The notes beneath the pieces were generated by a model that was given only the letters and a program-made list of their open reading frames with translations, was not told the DNA's origin and did no database searches. Position numbers and translations under genes: made by a program. From contig OY292275.1 in the NCBI GenBank assembly GCA_958496175.1, positions 41,493,701 to 41,557,700 on the forward strand: DNA of 64,000 bases. Direction: 5' to 3'. Origin of the DNA: Sisyra terminalis. Its lineage: Eukaryota > Arthropoda > Insecta > Neuroptera > Sisyridae. Positions 23,401-33,660 of this stretch are shown here, one piece after another (position 1 is the first letter of the stretch; every line of letters starts with the position of its first letter).

Positions 23401-24065
23401 CAAATCGATCAGAACAAATTTTTTCAAATAATTTTTTTTTTTTTGATAATAAATAAAAATATTTGAGTTTGATTCAGGTGTTTTTTTTTCTTCAATAGTT
23501 CTGTACGTAAACGTCTGTTAAATTTAAACTGTATGTAAACTATAGAACTTCAAAACTTTATTAAAAAGGTGACCTACCTTCGTCTAGTTATTGTAACACC
23601 CAAAACTTATCGGAATTTTACAAATTATATGATAAACGTTAGGCAAATATCAACAATTTAACAATCAAAATATCGAAACAAGGAAAATAGTTCTAACACT
23701 GAAATTTTTTGGCTTGCTTTCAAGGAAAAATATTCAAAACTTTCCCATAGAAAATGAATATGATCTTAACGCGTTGGTTAGATTTGTATATTTTTAATTC
23801 GATCGGCATATCATAGCTTACTTGTTATATCAAAATCCATGTCCTCCATTCGTATTGTTGATAATCATCGTGATTATGACTCTAAAGTTAAAAAAGTTAA
23901 AAATTCAATGTAATCGCCCTTACAGTGATTGTTCATTTTATTAACAATCAAAATTAATCAAAGTCTTATACCACTTAAAACTTAATCATTAGTCCAATTC
24001 ATACATTTATCAAAAATAAGTTCTCTTCAAAAACATGTTTTACTTTCTTCAAATAGTAACTAACC

Positions 24066-24260
24066 CAGGGGTGGGCAACCCGTGATCCGCATAAAGCTCG
24101 TCTTTACTATTTTTCCGGCCTGCGAGATTCACAACACTTAGTGATTTTTGACCCTAAATTGGAGATATCATTTTTTATATTTTTCCCACCCTCAAGGTTA
24201 TATGCGTTTTATGCTGTTCCAAAGGGGCCTGCGTGATCCTTCAGATTGACCTTTTCTATA
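24066..24260 (+). mobile_element. hAT-like element end, boundary unresolved
   Basis: CAGGGGTGGGCAACCCGTGA at 24066 matches the terminal motif of the hAT elements at 29019 and 62837 (CAGGGGTGGRCAA). GGCCTGCGAGATTC and GGGGCCTGCGTGATCC also recall their subterminal sequence. I could not find the partner end with an 8-bp duplication, so this is probably a truncated copy. Confidence 0.45.
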
Positions 24261-25079
24261 CGTTAAACGACCACCAAAAAGATTTAACATATTTGGAAGT
24301 ATAATTTCCTGTAATTTACAAAGGTTCTACTCGACACTACTGACACATTAAGGGATGACCCTTGATAGTCTTGGTATTTAAAATCTAGGAGTAATGCAAA
24401 AAATTAAGAATATTTTTTTTCTTGGACAAATTCATTTAATTAAGTAATGTAATGTTTCTAAGTCAATAGGCGCTAATACCAAGGAAAATTAAAAGTAATG
24501 TTGCGATAACATACACGTTTTTATTTATGGAAATAAAATATAATTTTATTGAAATAAAAAAATAAACACATATTTTCATTGCAAAAAGAAAAATAGGATT
24601 TTTTCCATAGAATTTAAGACAAAAACAATGAAAATTCAATGTGTGTATCGCAATGTTAAATTATGTAAAAAAATCAACGAATAGCTTTGCAGTTATCAAA
24701 TATATATAAAGAGGGTATACTTTTGTTTGTGCCATTTGGCTACAAAACCCTAAATATCGTTATACTAGAATTAGGTGTTATAAAAATCTATTATCCTTCG
24801 TCTAAGTATTATCTATTTTGCAGAATAACTGAGGTGCAAAGTTTTAGCTCGATTCAATATCCGGGACTAACAATAAGATAATTTGATAGAAGTATGTAAC
24901 AATGAAGAAATACTCAGATAATCCTCAACCAATATTCAATAGTTATTAGTAGTTTTCAAATTTTCTTTCATTGAGTTTTACATCCATTTAGTTTTATTAA
25001 CAAAATTAGTTTTATAATGTCATTTAGGTTTTGTAAGCAATTTATAAAAATTTAAATAGCAACTCGATTATAACCACGG

Positions 25080-27045
25080 GTAGAAACTTATTTATTGCCA
25101 ATGATAAACTTTGAAATTCTGAACCTTTCTGTATAGTTTTTTTTTTTAAAAAACTTTCTTCTTTTCTTTTGAAGTTATATTTCTTAAGCAGCGTAATGAA
25201 AAAATAATCTGATTGATTTTTTTTAATAAAATGTGATGCCGTGACGCTACAGTAGGAAGTTGCGCGCAAACGGTTAACCAGAAACTTCAAGCGGATGAAA
25301 AGTGGCTGATTTTTGAAAACAATTTGCATAGTACTGAAAATGCAATCAAGTCGACCGAGTTGACCGCTAGCACAAGTTTTTTTGATATTCAGTAGGAGAA
25401 ACCAACTGAAATGATCGACGACGAAATTAAAAAATACCAGGAAGAGATAATAGTCATAACAGGCACCGCCAGTTGTTATTTTATATTTAAAACATCGATA
25501 TCTTCAATATTAACATGTTCAATTTTTATAGTTTGAACCATACCCACATTAAAACACAATAGTTTAAATACATTTAAAAGAAAGATATTTTTTGAAAATA
25601 TTTAAAGTAATATGTAAAATAATGCAAAAAAAGTCGATTATACGAGTACATTATATTGTATTATGTTTTTATATATTTGAATTAAAAAGTAGTTTCAATG
25701 CATAAATATAAATGGGTAATAAAATTAAACAATTACTATTGTATTAATTTAAATTTTACTCCGACACTATTTGTACACGCTGTAGTTAAACACAATTGAC
25801 TATTTACACATTTTGCATCAATAAAAAATTGGCTGCTTATTCATATCTACGATAGTTTATGACTAAAATCCACTTCTATATCGTAAATGTTTTCGGTAAG
25901 TATATTTCGATCCAATGACCCATGCTGAATTAAACACTTAATTTATATATGTAAGATACCAATTTGTACAAGTTATCAATTGTGTACAATATTGTGAAAT
26001 ATTATGTAGTATGTATAAATAGCTAATTATGCTCAAGTCTCTTTTAGTGAAATCAATATCTAGCAATGTTACATTATAAACAATGTTTTTAAATTAATTC
26101 GCGAACAAATCAGGTCATAATGAAAATTTACCAGCTAGGAGTAATCCATACGATATTAGAATTGAACTAACAAAAAAATCGCGTATTAAATTAAAAACAA
26201 AGTAGAAAATGCAACGTTGTCAGATATTGACATCGCTAAAAGGAATTTGAGTCACCAATCTAATCCTTTTAATTGAAAACTAATAACTTTCTGGGAAATA
26301 TTCACAGACCAACTTTGGCGACAACTTTGACAAATGGCGAAAACTGGCAATTGATTAAAAACGAAATGACAGTTGAAACCAATGAAAATCAGTTAATTGA
26401 AAATTGAGACAATAGTTATTTTATCTATATTACACTTATATAGATGTGTTTACATTCTTTGTTCTTTGTTTTTGCTGCCGTACATATATTTGCTTATTAT
26501 ATTAACATTAAAAGTAAAACAATGCGATTCAAATTATCTAAAAAAAAAATCGCGAATTAAATTCAAAACAAAGAAGAAAATGCAACGTTGCTAGATATTG
26601 ATGCCGCTAAATTCCCACCAATTCAACTAGTATATTAGTTCATTTGAAAACTAGTAACTTTCTGGGAAATATTCACAGCTCAACTTTGACAAAACTGATA
26701 AATAACAAAAATAGGCGATTGAATAAAAAATGAAATGACATGGCAGTTGAAACCAATGACAATCAGTAAATGGAAAATTGAAATAATTATTATATCTATA
26801 TGAGACTTACATGTGCGTATAAACATTCTTTGTTTACTGTCTTTGCTGCCCCTATTATATTGACATTAAAAGTAAAAGTTGTGTTTAAAGTTGTATCATA
26901 TTTTAGTAATCACAAACTACTAATGACTGATGTACCATTCTAGGCACTACTGGAATATGCTATGGCAGTAGATAAAAAACATTTTTTAATTACAGGAATT
27001 AAGTATAAGTTCTTACGAGCGTACATTAGTACACACATAATTTTT
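25080..27045 (-). repeat. Dispersed repeat R2, copy B
   Basis: Reverse-complement counterpart of 8472-10240. The shared landmarks occur in mirrored order, from GTGATGCCGTGACGCTACAG at 25233 to GAGCGTACATTAGTACACAC at 27016. It lacks the 188-bp hammerhead insertion. It carries an internal tandem duplication: 26175-26525 and 26545-26878 each run from ATGCAACGTTG through CTTTCTGGGAAATATTCACA and ACCAATGA to ACATTAAAAGTAAAA. No intact coding frame. Confidence 0.75.
26026..26262. repeat. Foldback inside R2 copy B
   Basis: Counterpart of 9128-9351. The arms carry ATCAATATCTAGCAATGTTA on the left and GCAACGTTGTCAGATATTGA on the right, around a central AT-rich spacer. Confidence 0.65.
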
Positions 27046-27549
27046 TTTTCTGAATCTTTAAATCCATTCTCAATTTTCGAGTCCCTGTAATTTAGTTTTT
27101 CCATATGTAACACATTCATATATTTCACTGAGCCAAAACATTTTCAAATCATATAAATTGTTCAAATATTTGTTCATGCAAACGAACCAATGGGTTAAGG
27201 CCAACATTTTCCAATTGCGTCTCTATTTATAGACTTGAATGGGAGATAATTTTCCTGAAACGTCGCACTCAGATTGTTACGTTGCATCTTAAACGAAAAA
27301 CAACGATAACAAAATTGACTCTGTACGTTGCAAAATCCATGATCTGAATTAATAATTACCTCACACGTTGTAGATATAAACCTCGATTCTCCTCGTCTAC
27401 GATTTCTAGAGATAAGTTAAAAATAATGCCACAATATTGAATAATGTTTCAGACGTATTTAAGGCGCTCATCCTGGTAAGGTCTCGAAGTTGTTTTTTTT
27501 TTTACCAAAGTGAAAAATTAGTCGATTGATTGATCAATAGGTACTGTTT
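27046..27549. other. Gene-free stretch upstream of the exon block
   Basis: No gene or repeat recognised. A CCTGAAACGTCGCACTCAG phrase at about 27255 resembles the 3' half of the hammerhead-like motifs but lacks a CTGATGA core. Confidence 0.4.
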
Positions 27550-28383
27550 TATGTGTGATCTAGTTTCGTTGATCAAGATTGCTGTGTCGGTTTCAACGCC
27601 TACTAGATTATGAAATTGATAATTGTTGAAATTGATTGCTTAATCATTGTGGTTTTTGAATGTTTTAGTAGCTGAATGAGATATGAGCCGAGGCACCTAA
27701 GTGCCTTAGTTTGAAAGGTTCGAAACTGAAAAATCGAATCATTTTCGTATTAATTTCGAATAATTGATAGAGCAACGGCATTTATGTTCGTCTGGGCCGA
27801 CTTGTAGGTGATGAAAGCGGGCAAAGAGCGAATCGAAGTTGGACGCGGTGTTTGTTGTTGTATGTGGCAGAAAGAAAAGAGGGCACGGATGTGGTGTGGT
27901 GTGTGTGTCCCTGGTAACCCAGTGGCCCACACCGCCGCCTCAGTCACTCGCTCACCAGACCATCGCACGGCCTCCGGACTACAACACACACCACAAACAT
28001 ACTTTTACAAACACACGCACCAAAAACCAACACATCTCAACCTTTAAACCTTCCCAAATCGCGCCACAATCCCAACAAATCCATTCCTGATCCATCGATC
28101 AGGCCTCAGTCTAACCTCAAACCCCATTGTTATCAACCCACATAAACCATAACCTCAAATTTCCGTCCAAATCGGCCATCTTGTGATATTCCATTATTGC
28201 ATCAGCGCCATAATCCACCACCATCACAGTTCAGTGCAACATTCCAATGATTTGTGCAATTAGTTGAATATCTCAACAATGTGATTAAATCCACTTGATT
28301 GTTAAACGTGTAAAAACTCTTCTGTTTTTTTTTAATTATCAAGTTGGTTCTCATCTTATTTATTGGTACTTAACGGTGCAAAA
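27550..28383 (+). promoter_or_regulatory. Putative promoter and 5' leader of the exon at 28384
   Basis: The composition changes to CpG- and CA-rich DNA just upstream of the only convincing coding exon. Arthropod initiator-like TCAGT occurs at 27940, 28106 and 28231. None has a downstream promoter element at the strict +28 spacing, so the start site is unresolved. If transcription starts before 28240 the leader holds two tiny upstream frames: ATG ATT ... TGA at 28247-28267, and a start-stop ATG TGA at 28279-28284. Open frames on both strands around 27740-28090 are composition-driven and not called. Confidence 0.4.
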
Positions 28384-28671
28384 ATGCCGGAATATTGCAA
28401 GGGATGTTTGGGACGCGATGCGAACAATAACACGTGTCTAGGATCGAGCTACGGTAATGCGAATCACACGTGCAACGGCGCTAATGGTGGAGGCAGTGGC
28501 GGTGGTGGGGGACCAAACGGAACCGGAAGCAACTCGGCACTGTCATCGTCCTCATGCGGGGGTGGCACACGCCATATTCAAGTCACCGCCAAAGTCATGT
28601 TCGGTTCTGTTCAGGCAATTTCGCATATGAAAATGGCCGAAAAAGCGGCGAGGGAAAACAAACGAACGTAA
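28384..28671 (+). CDS. Predicted 95-residue protein, 5' exon of an unidentified gene
   Basis: ATG at 28384 in the context CAAAAATGCC begins MPEYCKGCLGRD. The frame has balanced, GC-richer codon use unlike the surrounding DNA and ends in TAA at 28669-28671. Features: a Cys-containing N-terminus (C5, C8 and two further Cys by residue 24), a Gly/Asn/Ser-rich low-complexity linker (about residues 25-60), then a basic, helix-prone C-terminus (KVMFGSVQAISHMKMAEKAA, ending RENKRT). No signal peptide or membrane segment. Three bases after the stop, CAG/GTTAGT is a good 5' splice site (GT at 28675), so the exon probably ends at 28674 with the next exon elsewhere. Either the protein is complete and the intron lies in the 3' UTR, or an alternative donor inside the last codons (GTAACA at 28668) joins it to a longer protein. 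I do not recognise the family and assign no function. Confidence 0.55.
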   Translation: MPEYCKGCLGRDANNNTCLGSSYGNANHTCNGANGGGSGGGGGPNGTGSNSALSSSSCGGGTRHIQVTAKVMFGSVQAISHMKMAEKAARENKRT

Positions 28672-28680
28672 CAGGTTAGT
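28672..28680 (+). other. Putative 5' splice site (CAG/GTTAGT)
   Basis: Matches the metazoan donor consensus at 8 of 9 positions and lies immediately after the TAA of the predicted exon. A weaker alternative AAC/GTAACA overlaps the stop (GT at 28668). Confidence 0.5.
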
Positions 28681-28746
28681 ATTAATAACGCACCCCTCAC
28701 ATATTCAGTACAAAACTTGACTAAAATGAGCTTTATAAAAAATATT

Positions 28747-28975
28747 TGGCTCAAGTACATTTTAGCACACCCACAATCTGGCAACGTTACATTTTCGACT
28801 TTGTTTTTAATTTAATTCGCGACTAAATCGGTCCATAATGAAAATTTAGCCACAAAAGGGAGGTTTATACCATATAGAATTAAATTAATAAAAATATCGC
28901 AAATTAAATTAAAAACAAAGTTGAAAATGTAACGTTGCCAGATTGTGGGTGTGCTAAAATGAACTTGAACCAAAA
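28747..28975. repeat. Near-palindromic foldback MITE in putative intron 1
   Basis: The arms read TGGCTCAAGTACATTTTAGC, ACACCCACAATCTGGCAACG, then TTTTTAATTTAATTCGCGA, and are mirrored almost base for base at 28885-28975. It is related in sequence to the foldbacks inside R2 (CTGGCAACGTT, AAATTAAAAACAAAG). It begins about 70 bp downstream of the splice donor, so a transcript would carry a long hairpin. Confidence 0.85.
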
Positions 28976-29010
28976 CTTTTAATAGCACTAATAAAAAAGT
29001 TTAGGGATAC

Positions 29011-30060
29011 ATCTAGAGCAGGGGTTGGCAAACGGTCGATCGCGAACTGGTCGACAATCGATTGCAGGTATTTTGAGTAGTTATCTAGATAAATTTCAAA
29101 TCTTTTAAGGGGGTGTTCTGGTCTAGAAATTTGAAAAAATTGATTTTGCTTTTTTCATGTTTTCAAATTTTAGGCTGTCAAAAATGTGCCCTTAAACGGA
29201 TTTTTTAAAATTCGAATTATTTTCGAAGATACAGCGGATTTTGTGTTTATCTGATTTATTCTATTGTTTCTTTAATTTGAAACACGTTTTTCCCAAACTA
29301 AATTTTTTGAGGTATTTAACATGATATCTCAAGTTCTACTTTACCAATTCCTTTGAAATTTGATAAAAATCTTTTCTATACATCTCTCTATCGCTTCTGC
29401 CTTGGATTTTGGAAAATTTTAATAGTAAGTATCTTTAAAAAATTCGAAAAGGTCAAAAAGAGTCTTTTTTTTAAGTTGACGCCATTTTGTAAATTTTCCT
29501 TCTTTTTTTCTTTGGCAATGGTCAGCCCGATAGATACATCTTTACTAATGATTTTTTTTTTTAAATTTTTTTGTTTTGGATCACTACAAGGGTTAAAATT
29601 ATGTCAATCAGGGTATATCGTGTTTTTGGGAGCCCCCACTTCACCGACCTGTAATTCGATAATTTTCTCGTATTATTTATTTTTATTTTTTTTTATATTC
29701 TTCAAATATCAATAAAAATTATATTTAAAAAATGGATACTAACATTTTTTTTCATTTTTTTTATCTTAGTTTGAAAAATGCCTCAAATTTAGGTGTCTAG
29801 ACCAGAATACTTCCTTAGTTGAAACTGTGCACACTAAAAATTTAGTCAGCATAAAAACTTGAATTTAAAATTAAACATGCTTCTATTATACAACGGATAT
29901 TACTGATTCTTAAATAGTGCTTTTAATACTTTCTTCTACTCATTCACTCTTTTTTGTAGTTGTTTTTAATTTAACCCATTTTGCGAAGTCGATAGCGTAT
30001 AAATATGAAAAACTTTTGTCGATCATACCAGTATTAAGTTTGCCCACCCCTGATCTAGAG
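29011..30060. mobile_element. hAT-type non-autonomous element H1, perfect 8-bp TSD
   Basis: The element 29019-30052 starts CAGGGGTTGGCAAAC and ends with the complement of CAGGGGTGGGCAAAC. Both sides carry the octamer ATCTAGAG (29011-29018, 30053-30060). Subterminal sequence (GGTCGATCGCGAACTGGTCG; complement of GGTATGATCGACAAAAGT) matches the element at 62837-63446 in the opposite orientation. The interior is largely a second element (29109-29814). Open frames inside (29353-29715, 29917-30165) are low-complexity and not transposase. Confidence 0.9.
29105..29818. mobile_element. TTAA-flanked inner TIR element inside H1
   Basis: Inverted ends: TTAA then GGGGGTGTTCTGGTCTAGA on the left; on the right the complement of GGAAGTATTCTGGTCTAGAC, followed by TTAG. 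A TTAA target with GGGG-type ends fits Kolobok- or piggyBac-like elements (established for those superfamilies; membership here is inferred). No transposase remains. Confidence 0.65.
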
Positions 30061-30540
30061 GTTAAAATTGTGTCACTTCAACATATAGCTAGTACTTTGA
30101 GAGATTGCTTGAAAATGGTCGTTTTACCTATGGGTTGTTTAACTTGTCGATGCACTTTAATTTGATTAACATAAAAGTTTATTTAAACTATTCACAACAT
30201 TTTCGCATTGATTTTCGAAATAGTATATTTAGGCCATAACTTCAAGTCTATTATTTCATATAAAGTTTAAAAAAAAATGTATTAATGGGTTATAAAGCTT
30301 TGTTCTGTGTTTCTAAAGACTTTTGAGGGTTTTTAAATTATTTTTTTTTGAATGAGAAAATATATTGCAACAAAAACTACGAATAGAATTCTTATATAAA
30401 TTCCTAAAGTAATCAGAGAAGGAACTGTTAAGATGTTTTTTCTAATACAAGTTACCGATATAGTCAGCACACATAAAGCTCAAAATCAAGCTTTTAAAAA
30501 AAAGTTATACAATTTTCATTTTATTTTGCATGAATCTTCT
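30061..30540. other. Gene-free AT-rich stretch
   Basis: No gene or repeat recognised. Confidence 0.45.
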
Positions 30541-30940
30541 TTAAATTTGCAGCCGTAATTGTTCGCGACGTATTTGACGAAGAATTTTCGAATTCATTAA
30601 GCTCGGTGGCTCATAAAGCTCGAAAGCTTTATTTGATCGTGACGCTTTGGCTTAATATATTGCATTATCGGAGTCCATGTACCTACGTTGTGCAATTAAA
30701 ATGCGATTAATACAATTTATGTAGTTGGATCTATTAACCTTTTGATTCCGGGTTCAAAACCGGTGTTAACAGGGGCATTAATCGCTCAGCATTTTTATCA
30801 ATGCGCTGCTTTACGGGATGCCATATGTGCGACAGGTTTTCAATTCCTGGTGACGCCAATTTCATTTCGCTACAACCGTAGTTTAAAGTGTTGCAAATTT
30901 CACTAGACAAAAAAAAAACACCGATCACGTGGTTTGGATT
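30541..30940. other. GC-richer unique patch downstream of the exon
   Basis: Repeat-free, with homeodomain-type ATTA cores and several CpGs (TTCGCGACGTATTTGACG at about 30560). About 1.9 kb into the putative first intron, which would suit an intronic regulatory element. Inference only. Confidence 0.25.
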
Positions 30941-31591
30941 ATTTTACCTTGACATTTACGTTTCTTTATTGAATTTATTATGGATTTTAGTTCTTTTTTT
31001 GGAGAACAAAACTTGAATTCATTCAATTTTGTTAAAGTTTTATGAATAATTTATAGAAAAAAAAATGAAGAACAAAAAACTGTTTTCTTTATCTCTTTTT
31101 TTGGGAAAGTCTAGAAATAGGCATGTCGCATAAATATTATAAAATATTTAAGAGGGAGTAAAATTAAGAAAAAATTCAAATGGGGCCATATTGAATTTTT
31201 TCAGGGTATGCCAAGCCTATTTGATGTCCGCAGGGAAATTTATTTTATTCTCGTTTGACGAAATGCCGCAAAACGTTGGACTAAACTAATATTAAAATAC
31301 TGTAAAGCGTTCAACAGTTAAATAAGATTATGCATTATGTTTGTTTGGTCAAAAAGAAACTGAATTTATTAAACGTGAAAGTAAAAAATATGAATTTCAT
31401 TTGAATAAGATTTATTTCTTTATATGTCTATTTCGTTCAATTCGATGGGTTTTACTCATATGTGTGAACAACAATTTTGCCAGTAGTAAAGAATTGTTTT
31501 AAAATGATTTTACATCGAATGTAAAAAATCGAGTCTATTAATGTGGAGATTGTTCACAATTGTAAAAATTAATAAAAAAGAAACATAATAA

Positions 31592-31668
31592 TTAGCCTAC
31601 TGGTGGCCGAGTGGTCAAAGTGGTGAAAAGTTGTTAAAAAGCGTTGGTAAATAACTATTAAAAAAAAA
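31592..31668 (+). repeat. tRNA-derived SINE, internally deleted copy
   Basis: The head GCCTACTGGTGGCCGAGTGG (A-box-like TGGCCGAGTGG) joins directly to the tail AAAAGTTGTTAAAAAGCG, GGTAAATAACTATT and an A-run. The B box and middle body seen in the copies at 39422 and 40495 are missing. Confidence 0.75.
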
Positions 31669-31710
31669 CTAAATAAAAAATTAAACATCAAAGGATTTTA
31701 CCTATTATAC

Positions 31711-32435
31711 CTATATAATTGTCGATAGAGTGGAAAAAATCCAACGGAAGTTTTGCAAATTCATGTCATACTATATGTTTATGCGAGGTTCTCATCTAGA
31801 TACTGAAGATATATATAATTTGTTTAAAATAGACAGCCTAAGAAACCGTCGTTGTGTCGCAGATTTAACCTTTTTTTATAAAATAATACATGGTCTCATA
31901 CAATCTCCTGAGATAAATAATCAATTTGAATTCATTAACCCTAGACCTGGGCTTAGGTCTCACAGAATGTTAAACACCATGAAAACATCCAAAAATTATG
32001 TTCATCATGGCCCAAGAAACAGAATATCAAACCTTGTAAATGAATATGGCTCTATCATTAACTTCCATGAAGAATCTATATCAAGCTTCAATAATAAACT
32101 CAAAGAAACAATTCTAAGAAATTAGCACTATACATTAATATTGAGTCTCTGTGTCTTCAAGCATCATAATTATAATTATAATTTATACCATTACTATTAT
32201 TGTTATGTCATCTCTAGAAATTTTGAATTAGATTATATTATCTGCTCTTTATTATATTTTTCTACTTTTTGTTCTGCCGATTCTTGTATCTAGAGAGTGA
32301 CTTACTTACCGTGCAATAATTGTATAATTAGACAATTAAGCAACTATGCAATTTATAAACATAAAGAAAAATTCTTTTTTATAAATTATGTACACTGCCG
32401 ATTGGCGTTCTTTTGTTAAATAAATAAATAAATAA
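31711..32435 (+). pseudogene. LINE (Jockey/CR1-type) reverse transcriptase C-terminus, 5'-truncated
   Basis: The frame to the stop at 32125 reads VEKIQRKFCKFMSYYMF, then SLRNRRCVADLTFFYKIIHG, followed by a basic tail typical of the region after the polymerase domain in Jockey/CR1-clade non-LTR retrotransposons (the conserved VQRRF and L-RRR--D---F--K---G pattern). The polymerase motifs lie upstream and are absent: 5' truncation, normal for LINE insertions. A 3' UTR follows, ending in a (TAAA)n tail at about 32420-32437. CTATATA occurs at the truncated 5' edge (31711-31717) and again at 33082-33088, beyond a later foldback insertion, which fits a 7-bp target duplication. Confidence 0.8.
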
Positions 32436-33081
32436 TAGGGTGGTCCTTAATAGAGGTGTTTTTGAATTTCTTTGCTCCCAGGGGCTCAAATGCTTCCAAA
32501 TTGATAAAAAATAATTCCTTGAAAATTTGAGCTCTTAATATTAATTTTAAGATAGTCCGCTTTCCAACTTAAATTTCTTATGGAAATAACGTGGGAAAAA
32601 TTAATTTTTTTCTTTAGAATTCCATAACTCAGCGACAAATATATCGAAAATAACTAGTGGCGTCATATTTATTGTAAATTTAGCACTCTACAAAAAAGAG
32701 CTCTTATAATTTTTCGCTAAATCTATTGACTTAAGATTTATTGGCTTATCTATTGGCTTAAGAATGCGGCACTATTGGTCAATGAAAATAGCCAATAGAT
32801 TTAGCGAAAAATCATAAGAGCTCTTTTTTGAAGAGCGTTAAATTTACAATAAATATGACGCGATTAGTTATTTTTGATTTGTTTGTCGCTGAGTTATGGA
32901 ATTCTAAAGAAAAAAATTAATTTTTCCCACATTATTTCCATAAGAAACTTAAGTTGGAAAGCGGACTATCTTAAAGTTAATATTAAGAGCTCAAACTTTC
33001 AGGATTTTTTTTTCAATTTGGAAGCCTTTAAGCCCCTGGGAGCAAAGAAATTCGAAAACACCCCTATTAAAGACCACCCTA
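32436..33081. mobile_element. 642-bp near-perfect foldback element with TA target
   Basis: From GGGTGGTCCTTAATAGAGGT at 32438 to its complement ending at 33079, the two halves mirror each other almost completely (arms about 270 bp or more; centre near 32740-32790). TA flanks both sides (32436-32437, 33080-33081), the target preference of Tc1/mariner-type elements. It landed in the tail of the LINE just upstream. The 71-codon frame at 32874-33089 is only arm sequence. Confidence 0.9.
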
Positions 33082-33211
33082 CTATATAGGTATAAGTTGT
33101 TGCTAAAAAAACAATACCATTTACATTCATAAATTCTTTGTTAAAACTATAAAGTTTTGTATTAACTCACGATGTTTCTTTATGTATTTATTAGTGATTT
33201 GTAAGGAAGAA

Positions 33212-33660
33212 TTTGTTGTCAATGGACATTAATTCGTTGATAGAAGGAATGAAATGCAAGGAAAATTTCTTGCTGAAAGGCTAACCGAGGTTGTAAACTC
33301 AAAACACTCCGATGTCCGGAGTCTTAGAAAGTTAGCCAAAGGAACCCAGAAAAGCTAACCGGATCACAGACTTACGATATCCTGATGTCTAGAAGTCTTG
33401 GGAACATAGCTTTAGTAAAAGCTTCGTAATAATGGAACAAGTGAGAGTAACTTAACTCAAATCATTGTGTCGCCATTTTACAGGCTAACTTCCCAAGACT
33501 TCTCGATGTCAGGGTATTGTGAGTCGGCAAACCCGGTTAGTTTTAAAGCAAAAAGTTTTTCCTGGTAAATAAATTCTTCATAGCAAAGACCTTTCTGGCA
33601 AGAAAACCTTTCTAATATTTGGTTCCTTCTATCAACGAAATAGTGTTTATTGGCAATGAT
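33212..33660. mobile_element. Foldback element, arms about 200 bp
   Basis: The left arm has CGTTGATAGAAGGAA, GGAAAATTTCTTGC, CCTGATGTCTAGAAGTCTTG. The right arm mirrors these as CAAGACTTCTCGATGTCAGG, GTTAGTTTTAAAGC and TTCCTTCTATCAACG. Arms are more diverged than in the neighbouring element. No target duplication was resolved. Note that the CCTGATG phrase here lacks the GAAAC partner, so it is not a hammerhead. Confidence 0.75.

Noticed and set aside
27248..27275. CCTGAAACGTCGCAC as a hammerhead half
   Set aside because: Contains GAAACGTC but no CTGATGA upstream and no stem II.
27739..28090. Overlapping open frames on both strands upstream of the exon
   Set aside because: Four frames overlap in CpG/CA-rich DNA. 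This is a composition effect in the putative leader, not genes.
29353..29715. 120-codon Phe-rich open frame inside the hAT element
   Set aside because: Poly-T coding, not transposase. It lies within a non-autonomous element's inner insert.
33381..33400. CCTGATGTC phrase suggesting another hammerhead core
   Set aside because: The core would be CTGATGT rather than CTGANGA, and no GAAA partner follows. It is part of a foldback arm.
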